DNA of 64,000 bases from Molanna angustata (GCA_963576475.1 OY754990.1:17000206-17064205); one strand, 5' to 3'. Positions 11,605 through 22,750 are shown, counted from the first letter of the stretch. Made by a program: numbers and translations. Notes: generated by a model from the letters alone, not told the origin.

Positions 11605-11985
11605 TAGACTAAAGTAATCATTCGATTCTATTCAAATTATGCAAATATGTATATCTAACTCTCGATTAGATCCCATTAGATTTTTAACGATACATGAATA
11701 GTGCTTCTCAATTTTTTTAACTGTCAAATATTTCAAAGTGACCCCAAGCTCAGGAAACTTAAAATTTGAAATTTTTGTTTTCAAATTCGTTAAAAGGCAC
11801 ATCACTTTCATAAAATGGCATTGAAGAGTTATCAAGTTTTCATAATAAAATATTTAAATAAAAAATAATTTAACAAACTCATTTCATGAAAATGTTGGAA
11901 ATTTCCATACAAAATTTGAATACTTTATAGAATGACTTGTTAGTGAGGAGTTTAGCGTTGGCCACAACCCACTCGTTTTAAGTAG
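11605..11985 (-). repeat. Unclassified dispersed repeat (family E), copy 1 of 3
   Basis: About 370 bases match 17990-18350 (opposite orientation) and, more weakly, 38945-39195. Shared landmarks are GGCCACAACCCACTCG at one end, CAAAGTGACCCCAAGCTCA in the middle and TCAAATATTTCA beside it. No protein coding and no convincing terminal repeats. The 'GGCCACAACCC' motif also recurs in the tandem array at 46840-47480. Confidence 0.7.
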
Positions 11986-13639
11986 TGTACATATTTTTCT
12001 TCTTGGTGTGTTTATATGCTGATATTTTCTAATGTTTACTATATTATATTATTAATGCAGACTCGAAAATTGAAAATTTGACGCTGTTTATTCCACATTG
12101 TGAGATAAGAACGAATGTAAATAGTGCAGTTGCAAAATGCTTTGTGTCAGGTTCGTTCAGTTTTTAGCGATCATGCCGGCCTGTCCTGTCTGCTCGTGGG
12201 TTTACGGTTTCTCCGCTTACATTGTCAGGAGATACACAAGTTTACATCTGAGAGCTTCCTGGGGATATTGTGCGATTCTTTCACTTGATTTACACCAGGC
12301 TGAACTTCCACTACACACCGCAGAGGAGAATTATTCAAGACACTTTGTTGGGCCTAATGGGCCGTACAGGAGACACACCGAAAGTCACCCAAACTTGGTT
12401 GGAATATTAATAAATTAATCTTCCGCTCACTTTGCTCCCTAATGCCTAATTTACACCGGTACAGTGCTTAGGAAGCTGGGCCGGATATTTTTTTTCCTAA
12501 TCCACATATGACAGGGGTCTTAAATGTTGCTTACTTGGATACTGTAAATATAAAAATAAAAAAAATATTCAATGCAACTTTTGACCCTCTACCAGATGTC
12601 AAAGTTTTCAAAATATTTTATTTTTTTTATTTACTGCCTCAAGTTAGAAATCATGAAAATACCATCTAAAATTATCTTTTTGATCTACCCCCCTAGACAA
12701 CATGATGATTTTTGATTTTAAACATTTCAAAATAGATACATATTATTATTATTTCCTCTAAATTTAACATTTTCATTATTATATAAAGTTCTGTAGTTCT
12801 TTATTTAATATGCTAGCCATAATAATTTATATTATGCTTATATTTTATGATAAATACGCGCCGCGTGCACGTTCGTCTACTTTTACTTAATTATTGTAGG
12901 TACTAAAGTGACTGTTTACATACGCCAAGTAGGAAACGTTTTAAGTGGCTCATATGAGCGTTGATCTTGTAAAGAGATGAAATAAGTTACAAGTATTTCG
13001 TTCAACTTGTAAGGAATCTTGCAAGTCAAGTTGACTCGCTGCTGTCCGGACTGTGTACACTATTGCAATCACCCACGGTGCTTTGTTACTTGACTGAACT
13101 GATGTAAATCAGGCATAAGGTTAACCTCGGTCCGAATTCAGGTCAGGACGTGGATTGAAAATGGCCAAAGAAGCATTAGATAATTAAAATAGTTCTTCTT
13201 TAGTTCTTCGGAACAGGAATTTCAACAGACTCAGAGTAATTATTAATTTATACATACAATAACAAAACCCGGCAGATGTTGTCCTGCCTTTGTATAATAT
13301 TGTTTAAAACAAATGTGAGATATTGCCAATGTATAAATGTTAGAAGCCTCAGTTGGGTTCTAGGTATTAGATATTGACTCCAGAAGGGAATTTAATGGTT
13401 TTGTATCCGATTGAACTCCTTGTTGTGACGTGTTGGAAGAGAGGTCACCAGAACTGATTCTGTTCACTAAAAAGAGTGTGAACTCTATTAAGTATTGCTG
13501 AAGTTCCAACAAGTCATATCAGTCAGAGTGAGCGTTTTTCACTGAAGGTGAAATACCTATTATTACTCGAATGCAAATAAGTACTAGAGGAAAAAGTTAG
13601 GTGAGATGATAGAGAGTAGAGATAAGAAATAACAATCAA
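11986..13639. other. Unassigned sequence
   Basis: A half-arm of the foldback MITE family (CCCCCCTAGACAACATGATG) is visible at about 12687-12706. A patch starting 'ACCCGGCAGATGTTGTCCTG' near 13267 looks repeat-like from general knowledge of insect genomes. An open frame of 93 codons at 12137-12418 shows no recognisable domain. No gene is supported. Confidence 0.35.
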
Positions 13640-14165
13640 GATAAATTTTTTAACAGATTTTTAATTATCTCAATAGAGACGAAGTTGGAATATCCATTGT
13701 AGGAGAACCGGGAAATCAAGGCACCCACAGGGCCCACGACCCGTCATAGGCTGGTTCACGTGATCACTTGATGCGCTTGCGCAACGTTCACCAATTATGC
13801 CTTTCTAATGAGATCCCTATCAATTCAATTTTTGAAACTTCTATATATTGTAATACTGAAATTCTTTTCGTTTGAAAATAAGGAATTTTTACTACAGCCA
13901 TCTATGGGTGAAATTATGAACAACAATATTATTATTTTTTATTTATTTTGTTGTAACGCCATCTATTGAGAGAATTGGTTTTTTGTAAATAATGAAAGCT
14001 ACAATTCTTATATGTGAGGTGACAATGCATTTTTCGCATAGAAGTCACCCCTGAATTGCGCCAGACTTATAAGGTCATTTTTGTCTTATTTACCTACTTG
14101 TACCAATGTGTAAGTAATCGAATATATTTTTATTATTGCATATGCGCAATCAAGATAAACTTACA
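13640..14165 (+). mobile_element. MITE-B, diverged copy (core and right arm)
   Basis: Contains the family core (ATGCGCTTGCGCAACGTTCA, then 'GCCATCTAT' and 'TAACGCCATCTATTGAGA') and the right inverted arm. The arm runs through 'GTCACCCCTGAATTGCGCC' to the terminal ATTGCATATGCGCAA near 14135. The left arm is absent or too diverged to see. Other copies: 20277, 30075 and 37715. Non-coding; superfamily not determined. Confidence 0.75.
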
Positions 14166-14921
14166 AATTGATGTATTAAGCACAAACACGATTCTATATA
14201 AACAGAAAAAAATTATCACACGCGAGTAGAAAATATCAAGATGATGTTTCACGAAAGAATTTAGACAGGTAAAGAGATGTGAGATCAGCTGTTGTCTTCA
14301 TTATATACTCTATTGTTATGACAAATAGAGGTCAATGTACTGCCATGTTGTCAAGTACATTTATGGGTATCATAATATGAATAAAGAGTAATTGTTGTCA
14401 TGAAACACAGTGAAAGTCGATGACCTTTCTAAATGTTTTTCTTTATCTACTTGTGACAGAAATACCAATGTTGAATATTGAAGTACCCATGTAGGTATTA
14501 AGCCACATTATCTATATGTAAAAATGGTTTATTTGTATGCCATAATATAGAATTAATCTATAGTACCAAAAAATTTCGTTCTTTCATCTATTCAGTCCCA
14601 TGATTCCCTCCTTTTCCTTCAGACCCATATGTCTGATATAGGTTTTATAAAATTAAAATTTATGTATCGTCTCATACATATTCTTCAAAATTCAAGATTC
14701 TTACGTTTTGTATGATTTTGTTTTAACTGAACTTATTCTAATTACATGCGACTTCGTTCAAGTCCAATTCTTACTTGCGTACGTCAAGATTGGCACTACA
14801 ATTGTGAATATCAATCTTCGACTCCCAAGAAAAGTTTCAATAGTTCATAACTAGTTTGAATGCTCCATTCACTCTTTTTCCTGATATATTATTTCCTATA
14901 TCTACATATATCTTTACAATC
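14166..14921. other. A+T-rich sequence, nothing recognised
   Basis: No gene, RNA or clear repeat was identified. Confidence 0.4.
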
Positions 14922-15065
14922 AAGATGATTCGGCAGAGAGGCTAGTGGGCTAGATTAGTTATCCAGAGATCATGGGCTCGAATTTCTCTTCGACTGATTT
15001 TGTACACCAGCATTATTGTGCTTATGTAATTTAAGGAATGTACGACTACATATTGAGGAGGTACG
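14922..15065 (+). mobile_element. tRNA-derived SINE (family C), degraded
   Basis: A tRNA-like head is recognisable by GGCAGAGAGGCTAGTGGGCT, TTAGTTATCCAGAG and the B-box remnant GGGCTCGAATTTC. The body that follows resembles the better-preserved copy at 21247-21430. The boxes are mutated, so it is probably silent. Confidence 0.65.
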
Positions 15066-15112
15066 AGGTTGATAGTTATTTTTATCTTGGACACTATAAT
15101 ATGTCCTATTAT

Positions 15113-16040
15113 TTATTTATTTATTTATTTATTATTTCCATCAACGGCTAAATAGCCTTTTACAAGTACATACAAAATAAAATAGTATAAACACGTTTAA
15201 TACATACATACAATAATATTATAAAATAAAACAAAAAGAGATGTATAAATGTACGAAATATCTACCAGAATATTTTTTGCATATTATATCTAAACATTTT
15301 TTAAAGAAACAAATATCAAAAACAAAAATAGCATATATAAATTATATACCTAGGTATAAAGTAAATTCAAAAGTGTCATTAAAAAAGAATGAAACATAAA
15401 AACAGTTGAAAAATAAGCCATGAAACTAAATTTAATATAAAAAAGAGATGCCTAAAAATATGTACCTATACATTCATACAATATGCAATACACAAAATAT
15501 ATAGATGCAGAAACAAAATTAAATATACAATTAAAAAAAATAAGATATATAAATAACCAGTAAACAACAAAGTAACGTAAAAATAGATTACAAGAGAGAT
15601 AGAAAAAGAGTATCCATACAAGTTAAAAGAGAGTCCCATACAATATACCATAAATTCAAAATAAAAGAGTAATTGATAAAATAATAATAACATCTTATAG
15701 GGAAATAAAATTGACATTTTGCATCAAGAAATATTGATGCAATAAGTTTCTATATTTTGTCAATGACAAGTAATAAATATCGCCTAGACTAGAGTATTGT
15801 AAATTACCCAAATAATGAAGCCGTGCTATTGGTGAGTAATATTGTTGTAGTGTACCTATGTGTGTTAGAATAGTAAAAAGGTACCGTTTGCCTGTTAGAA
15901 CGATTTGGCGTATGTATGTAATTTGTTCAATAAGAGCAGGGCTGTCAAAACTCGAATGTACCATTTTGTGTAGTGTAATTAAATCAAAAATTATTTTATG
16001 GTCAGATAACTTTGTTAAATTAGTCCAATGCATATGATTC
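15113..16040 (-). mobile_element. CR1/Jockey-like LINE, 3' end
   Basis: On the minus strand an ORF2 C-terminal remnant (about 16033-15695, with IFDLITLHKMVHSSFDSPAL and PIARLHYLGNLQYSSLGDIY) is followed by an A+T-rich 3' UTR and an (AAAT)n tail at 15113-15135. It is 5'-truncated. Small open frames in the UTR are composition artefacts. Confidence 0.75.
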
Positions 16041-16183
16041 GTTTTAGACTAAAAAAACGTCAAATCAACGAGCGACCATGGATAAAAGGATTTTATCCGC
16101 GCAGTGTGACGTAATGAGTCCCGTATAAATTCAGTCCAATTTTGGACATATCTCATATACTAAAATTCAGACGGATAAATTTA
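16034..16183 (+). repeat. Left member of a 150-bp inverted repeat pair
   Basis: Matches the reverse complement of 17807-17966. Shared landmarks are GATTCGTTT, GGATAAAAGGATTTTATCC (itself a palindrome), GAGTCCCGTATAAAT and CAGACGGATAAATTTA. The pair encloses 1.6 kb with two LINE fragments. Either these are ends of one element or two opposite copies of a small MITE. Confidence 0.7.
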
Positions 16184-16189
16184 AAGGAT

Positions 16190-16735
16190 CAAAATAATAT
16201 ATTATGAACCTCGGTAAAGAAAATCAAGAGGCGAAATTGAAAAAAGAAAAGGTCTGGTATGTGCCGCTTTTGGTAATCTCTCTTACATCCTCTAATCTCC
16301 GAAGGAGGTATGCCAAATATCTTAAAAAGAAAGTTTTTGACGCTTGCGTTCTCCCGATATTGACGTATGACTGAAATCTTGTGTAAAAAAACAAAATTCT
16401 TCATATAATTTAACAATAACACAAAGAGCCATGGTAAGCAGAAAGCTGGGTATTTCGTTAAGAGAGAAAACCAAAATAACTGTCGATGTCCAAAAGGTTG
16501 CCAAGTAAAAGTGGAGCTGGGCAGGGCATGTCGCCTAAACCACAGACTCCAGATGGACTAAGAAAGTTCTGTAATGGCAACCTAGAACGGTTAAGAGAAG
16601 TGTTGGAAGGCCTCAAACAAGGTGGTCTGATGATATTGGACGAGTGGCTAGAGGCGGATGGATGCGGTCTGCTCAAGATAGAGAGCTGTGGAGGTCATTA
16701 CTGAACCAAGGAGGGCTGAAGAAGAAGACGAGAAT
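16190..16735 (+). mobile_element. LINE fragment, frame-broken post-RT region
   Basis: Translation with frame changes shows pieces of the C-terminal region of an RTE/L1-like LINE: KLGISLREKTK, then WSWAGHVA, then GRPQTRWSDDI- and WMRSAQDRELWRSL-like pieces near 16530-16700. Stops and frameshifts are frequent, so this is an old copy. It lies inside the 150-bp inverted repeats. The same domain occurs at 55790-56250. Confidence 0.65.
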
Positions 16736-16784
16736 ATGTTTTACATAATATCACAAGGACATATTTACTATTCTCGAAAACTTA

Positions 16785-16895
16785 ACACGTCGACTAAGAA
16801 TAGTGCTTCCACTATTTTGTAATATCATTGTTTTCGGGTATCTCGTAAACTCGTAAGATCCAAGTAATCTTATGTAAATACAACAGGCAACAATA
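16785..16895 (+). repeat. Short dispersed repeat, second copy at 18925-19020
   Basis: 'GAATAGTGCTTCCACTATTT', 'ATCATTGTT' and 'CAACAGGCAACA' recur in order at 18925-19020. Non-coding, class unknown. Confidence 0.55.
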
Positions 16896-16999
16896 ATATG
16901 TCATGCAGTTTAGCATTAAGTTTCACCACACATTCTGAATTTAGTGCCTTTTTAGGTAAAATGAGATTGATGTATGAGTATGAATTCCTTTTATAAGAT

Positions 17000-17245
17000 A
17001 ATGCACATCTGTCGCTTGTTACCCCACATTGTTGTACATTTTCTTCTCCAACTCTTGTACAAGCACAGCGGTCCGGCTGTGGAACGATCTTCCGGATTCT
17101 GTGTTTCAACCTTCTCAACCTGGGTGTTTTCAATATTCGAATTAATATTTTACTGAGCAGATTTCACACCCTCCCCAACGCTTTGTAGTGCGTTTCTTTG
17201 GAAGCGTATAATGGACCCAAACTCTAATAGCTGATGTTAAAATGT
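17000..17245 (+). mobile_element. LINE family G, 3' end fragment
   Basis: Carries RLWNDLPDSVF-type coding sequence (near 17075-17105), then the UTR segment around 'TGGACCCAAACTCTAATAGC'. The same order is seen at 56758-57250. A 'GTTACCCCACATTGT' piece lies just upstream at 17019. Frames are broken. Confidence 0.7.
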
Positions 17246-17806
17246 CGTGATGGTAAGAAAGAATGAGTATTTAAATATACGCACAGAAAAAAAATGTTAA
17301 AATCCCCAGAGAATTTTATCAACAAGTTGGTTTGAGATCCCCTCTTTCCAAAACTGCCAAAAATGACTGCATCAAGGTAATAAAAAGAAGTTTCGGTCGC
17401 ATTATTGTCTTTTGATGATAATGATGTATTGAAAGGTTCTTAGAATCTCCCACAAAACTTGCTATCTACTCAGCAGTTCTGAGATACCGAATGGATATTG
17501 GACATTGCTTCGTAGAAAACTCATAGGCCCGGTATTTGAGTTGGCCCTTTAGAGTTTAACAACACTATTACGTCTTACATTGCCTTATATTCCTTTAAGT
17601 ACGTCACTAAACGACAGCTATTTAACTCAACGTTTCTGGCGGATCAAGTAACTTAATCTTGAACTAAGTATTGTTTCTAGTATATTATCGCTAGGCGGCG
17701 CACTAATCGCCGCGCTGTACGCTTTACTATTTTTTTTTCTACAAATAACTATGCATAACCATGATTTATTTTTGTTGGCATACAATATTTCCTATCCTTA
17801 TTCGAC

Positions 17807-17966
17807 TAAATTTATCCGTCTGAATTTTGGTATAATGTATGTGAAATGTCAAAAAGTTGACTGCATTTATACGGGACTCATAAAGTCACACCGCGCGGAT
17901 AAAATCCTTTTATCCACGGTTACCCATTGGTTATAGACATTTTCGCACTCTGAAACGAATCAGAAT
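17807..17966 (-). repeat. Right member of the 150-bp inverted repeat pair
   Basis: Reverse-complement partner of 16034-16183, with about one mismatch in every six or seven bases. The repeat E copy at 17990 begins close behind it. Confidence 0.7.
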
Positions 17967-17989
17967 AGGTTATAATGATTGATTAAAAA

Positions 17990-18350
17990 AAAAAGAGCGA
18001 GTGGGTTGTGGCCAGCGCTAAACTCCTCACTAACACGTCACTCCACAAATCATTCTAATTCTGTTTGGAAAAGTTCTGCATTTTCTTGAAATGTCTTTTT
18101 TAAAATATTTTTAATTTAAATATTTTATTATGAAAAATTAATTATTCTTCAATGCCATCTTATGTACATAAGTGATGCTCTTTATTACCAATTAAAGAGT
18201 TTCTTGAGCTTGGGGTCACTTTGAAATATTTGACAGTTGAAAAAATTTTGAAGCATTATTCAGATATCCTTCAAAATGTAATGCGGTCTAAGCGAGTATT
18301 AGATATACAAATTTTAAAATTTTAAAAATAATCGAATGAGCACTTAAGTC
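17990..18350 (+). repeat. Unclassified dispersed repeat (family E), copy 2 of 3
   Basis: Runs from GAGTGGGTTGTGGCCAGCGC through TTGAGCTTGGGGTCACTTTG to 'AATCGAATGAGCA'. This is the same order as the reverse complement of 11605-11985. No coding capacity. Confidence 0.7.
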
Positions 18351-18429
18351 TATACCTAATCGTTATTCTCTATAGAAAAACGATGTGGTCTGCCAACCTT
18401 ATTATCAAAAGTCCCGCGGAAAACAGCGT

Positions 18430-18492
18430 CATTTCGATTCATAAAAAATTTGCTAACTGCGACATCATATACCTATTATATGAAAATCTATG
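18430..18492. repeat. Short dispersed repeat, copy 2 of 2
   Basis: Partner of 847-906, sharing 'TTTGCTAACTGCGACATCAT' and the closing 'AAAATCTATG'. Confidence 0.6.
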
Positions 18493-18924
18493 ATTGAACT
18501 CTGAAACGGATAAGCTCAATGAGGTCAGGGCTATTAATATATTTGTTTATTAAACTAAATATTATATTATTCTGCTATGAAACTGATGTGGCGACTAGTC
18601 CCACAACCAGAGGGCTGTAGTTAAAAAGCTAATGCGATATCGGGGGAGTAGGATATAGGAAGAGGTATACGTAATGTATTACTGGTAGGAGATAGGAAGG
18701 GATTGTTCGCAGATAAATGGAAAAGGACAAGAGATAAGAGAGAGAAAGGGGATAAGAAAGAATGAATGGAAGAAAGAAACGATAAAAGTATGTGATAAAG
18801 CTAACTAATGCTAGTTACGCCCTCCGTTCACAAAAGGTCCGTTAATGCCAAAACCACGCTATGCTAAAGATTTGTATATAATAAAATATCATCAAGTTGC
18901 CGAATTGAACTGCGAGGTACCAAC
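18493..18924. other. Unassigned, purine-rich patch
   Basis: 18640-18800 is rich in GGA/AAG runs on the plus strand. No gene or element was recognised. Confidence 0.4.
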
Positions 18925-19029
18925 TGAGAATAGTGCTTCCACTATTTCATGTAATCATTGTTATCGCGTGTCTCTTAAGAGCGGGGTAATCGAAATAACT
19001 ACAGGCAACAAAAACATCGACACGAGTAT

Positions 19030-19305
19030 AAAAAGTTTGTAGGCCTAAAATATTCTATAATTTCTGAAGATTAAGGCTCTGTGAATAAGGTGGATCAAAA
19101 GTTAAAAGAGGGTGACGGACACACACACACTAAATGTTTTACTTCGAATTTTGAGTAAATCTATGTATGGAACGTATATGCTGCGAAGCCTCTAAGTTGG
19201 TATTTTTTGACTTCAAAGTTGAAAATAACACGAAAAATATAGACCTGGCATACAAATATCGCGTATCTTGGCTTAATACTGTCGATTCATTAAGAAGCCA
19301 TATCT
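19030..19305 (-). mobile_element. Helitron Hel-1, 5' part, minus strand
   Basis: Reverse complement of the first 280 bases of the family, including 'GGCTTCGCAGCATATA', the CA/TG-rich patch and 'GCCAAGATACGCGA'. The 5' terminus near 19300 is damaged and the 3' half is missing. Confidence 0.75.
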
Positions 19306-19339
19306 AGTGATTGAAAACATACCTATACATACATACAAA

Positions 19340-19505
19340 CCATCACTACATGTCCCTTACGGGGTAAGCAGAGAGAACCGAGCGCCATACTTCTCTATTT
19401 TTGCACACATTTCTGGCTTCCTTTACAGCCATGCATCGTCTCATACATGCTCGTCGATTGTTCAAACTTTTTATGTTTCCTTCTTTCAAAATATCATTCA
19501 CATGT
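19340..19505 (-). mobile_element. RTE-like LINE, 3' terminal scrap
   Basis: Minus-strand match to the last 160 bases of the RTE-like family, from the 'GGTAAGCAGAGAGAACCGAGCG' side (end of ORF2, SVLSAYP equivalent) inwards. Dead copy. Confidence 0.75.
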
Positions 19506-19739
19506 GATTGAAGACATGATATATAAAAACCGCCTTATACTCTATGAATTACATGTTAGTAAGGGTAACTATAGCGTGCGTTAAAAAAGGTTTACATTTG
19601 TTGATTTTTTGCATTTTAAGAACAAAACTTACCTGAAATGAAAAAACTTTATCGGTTATTCACTTTGATTTTATGCACTCTTTAAGCATATAAAATATAC
19701 TCTTTACGACTCAAAGTTATGGAGTAATTTTAAATAATG

Positions 19740-19930
19740 CTTTGAAAAATATAATTTTTATTATTCTTTTGAAGTAAATTTAGGCTGAATTTTAAAATTG
19801 TGTGACGATCATTCACTAGGGAAATGTTGAAAACACTCAAAGTATTTTTTTCTAGAAACACACTGTTTAACATATTTGAAGAATTTGATTTGAAATTCGG
19901 GTGTTTAGGTTTATATGGCCTCTTAATATT
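19740..19930 (+). repeat. Dispersed repeat (family H), copy 1 of 2
   Basis: Shares GAAATGTTGAAAA, TTTTTCTAGAAACACACTGT and TTTAACATA with 43990-44180 in the same order and orientation. Non-coding. Confidence 0.6.
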
Positions 19931-20216
19931 CTACTCCGATTCAATGTACCGAATATATTTGCTGCGAAGCCTCTTACTTGGTAGGTATTTATTGACTTCA
20001 ATGTTGAAAAGAACATGAAAAATATAGACCTAGCATACAAATCTCGCGTATCTTGGCTTAATACTGTGTCGATATGTTAAAAGCAATAAATTTTCTTCGG
20101 CAAACCGACAGTTGTACCTAATATCAAATTGACACCTACATACATTGTCAACTTCATAACGAGTTGGTTGTGAATATAGGAATAAATAAATTATCTTGAA
20201 CGAATTGACAGTTGGA
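19925..20216 (-). mobile_element. Helitron Hel-1, 5' end, minus strand, at a head-to-tail junction
   Basis: On the minus strand the element begins TCCAACTGTCAATTCGTTC at 20216, directly after the CTAG end of another copy (20217-20220). A second family 5'-end-like segment (CAACTGTCGGTTTGCC) occurs near 20112. The rest runs through 'AAGCCAAGATACGCGAG' to 'GGCTTCGCAGC' at about 19960. It is truncated at 3'. Confidence 0.75.
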
Positions 20217-20265
20217 CTAGTTGCATGTAACACATGAGATTCAACTGTCGATATCGATAGTGTGT
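20217..20265 (-). mobile_element. Helitron Hel-1, 3' terminal 49 bp, minus strand
   Basis: Contains the subterminal inverted repeat, the hairpin CATGT-GTT-ACATG and the terminal CTAG, all intact on the minus strand. The interior has been replaced by MITE-B sequence from 20277. Confidence 0.85.
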
Positions 20266-20276
20266 AGAGTTATATT

Positions 20277-20640
20277 TATTTTTATTGACAAACGTTTTAA
20301 CACCTCAATAGATACGAAGTTTGGATATTATAGAAGAACAAGGAACTCAAGGCACCTACAAGGCTTACGACCTGTCATCGGCAGGTTTACGTGATCACAT
20401 TATGCTATTGTGCAAAGTTCACCAATTATGCCTACTTATTGAGTTATCTTATCAATGTAATTTTTGAAAGTTCTATATATTTGAATAATGTGTAACGATT
20501 CACCTGAAAATAAACAATTATACTATTGCCATCTATGAAGTAACGAAGAAACCTTTGAAATTTGTCAATAAAAATATTATTTTACTCCCGACAGGGAAAA
20601 AAATCCAATGTTTGCATATATGCAATTAAAAAAATACTCG
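20277..20640 (+). mobile_element. MITE-B copy
   Basis: Begins TTTTTATTGACAAACGTTTT. Family core landmarks follow: 'CAAGGCACCTACAAGGCTTA', 'GTTTACGTGATCACATTATG' and 'ATTGCCATCTATGAAG'. It ends with an inverted TTTGTCAATAAAAAT and the terminal TTTGCATATATGCAATT near 20608. Much of the right arm is deleted relative to the copy at 30075. Confidence 0.8.
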
Positions 20641-20654
20641 AGTAATATTTATAT

Positions 20655-20800
20655 TTGGGGTAGGCAGAGAGAACCGAACGCTAGACTTCTCTCTCTTGGC
20701 ATACATTTCTCGCTTCTTTCACGTCCATGCATTGTCTCATACACGCTCCTCCCTTATTCTTACTTCCAACATTTCCATCTTTCAAAATTCCATTTATTTG
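20655..20800 (-). mobile_element. RTE-like LINE, 3' terminal scrap
   Basis: Minus-strand match to the family 3' end (GGTAGGCAGAGAGAACCGAA side). It sits just upstream of a plus-strand copy of the same family, so it is a separate insertion. Confidence 0.75.
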
Positions 20801-20844
20801 GATTTTTTGTAGTACTTAATTGTTATCAATGGCATTAGGAAGAG

Positions 20845-21246
20845 TTATGTAGAGAGGAAAATTAACGCTGTGGAAATGAGGTCCCTAAGACGAATGTGTG
20901 GAAGAACGATCTATGATAGGATAAGGAATGTGGACATCAGACGAAAATGCAAGATTGAAAGAGATATTGTGAGTAGAATGAAAGTAAATACACTACGATG
21001 GTTCGGACATGTGGAGAGAATGAATGATGAGCGCCTGACAAAGAAAGTATACAAGGCTGAAAAGAGTGGAATGAGAGGTCGTGGCCGCCCGAGAAAGAGT
21101 TGGCATGATCATATAAATGAGACTTTCAAAGATGGTAATATACCAAGTCAGAATAATGGGAGAGCATGTATGACGCGATATATAGGTCTGGGGTTCTGTC
21201 CTCTCTGCCTACCCCATGTAGGGATACAGCGTGATGGTATGTATTT
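20845..21246 (+). mobile_element. RTE-like LINE, 3' end with 151-codon open remnant
   Basis: Reads MEMRSLRRMCGRTIYDRIRN, RWFGHVERMNDERLTKKVYK and GRGRPRKSWHDHI, then diverges after 'NNGRACMTRY' with a deletion before CLPHVGIQRDGMY. It ends GTGATGGTATGTAT, where a SINE is inserted in the tail. The post-RT basic region is all that is left. Confidence 0.82.
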
Positions 21247-21430
21247 TTTTTTTCTTTTTTTTTTTTTAATGAATATGTCCTTGTTAAACAAGTACATATA
21301 CATCTTCCTACGTTCCCTAAAATAAGCATAAATGCTTGTGCTATAGGTGAACGAAATCGGTCGAGGCAGGATTCGAACTCGCGACCACTGGATAACTAGC
21401 CCAGCGCGCTAACCGCTCTGCCATCGACCC
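21247..21430 (-). mobile_element. tRNA-derived SINE (family C), complete, inserted in a LINE tail
   Basis: On the minus strand the head starts GGGTCGATGGCAGAGCGGTT and has a B box GAGTTCGAATCCTG. The anticodon arm pairs (CTGGG/TCCAG) around a seven-base loop CTAGTTA, which would give AGT, a threonine-like anticodon. The body (about 110 bases) ends in a poly-A tract, seen as T-rich 21247-21269. ATGTAT flanks both sides and is probably the target duplication inside the TATG tail of the RTE-like LINE. The extra body and poly-A tail make it a SINE rather than a tRNA gene. Confidence 0.85.
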
Positions 21431-21796
21431 ATGTATGTATGTAGAGAGGTTAGTTGAAAAAATAATTTAAAGACAAACCTTGTTTGAATCTAATTGAACA
21501 GTGAAGTTTCTCAAAATAACGTAATTACATTTTGACATCAAAATATGGTTTATGGTTAAATTTCCTGTCAACTAATTTAGCGTATTTCAAAGTTTTGAAC
21601 TCCCTTACTCCGAGACAAGGAATATAATTAGGAAACTCCTTCTATAATAATTTTACATTTTATTAATATCCTTGATGTAATTGTTTAACATTATACTCAC
21701 ACTGTGTTTCAAATTTGGGTTTTTGGCGGATAATTTTAAGACATTAATTTTTGAGGGTTTATGTTCAGTGGTTATTTAAAATAATGTAGGTTAAGA

Positions 21797-22322
21797 TCAT
21801 GTTTGCCATTTATAACGGCATCGTAGTGCCAACCTTGACGTATGCAAGTGAAACCTGGACATGGCAGAAGACGCATGAAAGTAGAATAAATGCAGTTGAA
21901 ATGAGATCGTTAAGAAGGATTTGTAATAGAACGATGTATGACCGGGTAAGAAATGAGGTTATAAGGAAAGAATGTAAGATGAAGAAAGATGTCATTACTA
22001 GAATGAAAGTGAACACATTGAGATGGTTTGGTCACATGGGGAGAATGAATGAGGAGCGCCTGACGAAGAAAATATACAGAGCGGAAAGGAATGGAAATGA
22101 GAGGTCGGGGACGCCCAAGAAAGGGATGGCACGACCATGTTAACGAAATTTTGAAAGACGGAAATGTTAGAAGTGTGAGCAATAGACGAACATGTATGAG
22201 ACGATGCATGAATGTGGACGAGGCGTGGGATGCGTGCCAGGATAGAAAAATGTGGCGTTCGGTTCTCTCTGCCTACCCCGCAAGGGACATGGCGTGATGG
22301 TATGTATGCATGTATGTATGTA
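21797..22322 (+). mobile_element. RTE-like LINE, 3' end
   Basis: Starts in 'AIYNGIVVPTLTYASETWTW' and runs to WRSVLSAYPARDMA, the stop, and a TATG-rich tail at about 22297-22322. One frameshift near 22090 separates the two open halves. Very similar to 7130-7650, so the two are close relatives. Confidence 0.88.
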
Positions 22323-22750
22323 AGATTATATTTTATGCGCGAATTCTAAATGCTCGATAACCGTTATAGTTATTTTTATATTTTATTTCCAGAAAATTTA
22401 CAGTATAATAACATTTTTTATATAGATGCATTAGTATAAGACTAAAACCAATAACAAATTTCCACACTATTTACAATAAATTTTGACAGCTGTACTAACA
22501 TACTTAAAGCTATATATGAAAAACATTTGTATCGGAATGATAGTGCATGAGTGTATGTATATGTGTGTACGTATGAGTGTAAGGATGTGTAAAAGTGTGT
22601 TTTATGTATGTTTGTGGGTAACAAATCTTTAAAAAGAAGTTATTTATCATATAAATAGACACAAAGTTATGTGAATACACAATAAATATACAAACTTTTA
22701 GCGAGTGAAATTTGAAAACATTTTTCATATATATGACTACCTACCACCTC
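22323..22750. other. Unassigned A+T-rich DNA upstream of the full-length LINE
   Basis: GTGTATGT-type simple sequence at 22545-22610. It may hold the start of the LINE 5' UTR; I could not place the boundary. Confidence 0.4.

Noticed and set aside
12137..12418. 93-codon open frame as host gene
   Set aside because: No domain, no start or splice context, and no repeat relation; length is within chance expectation.
20655..21246. Twin-priming inversion of the RTE-like LINE
   Set aside because: The inverted piece contains the 3' terminus rather than the upstream part, so these are two insertions.
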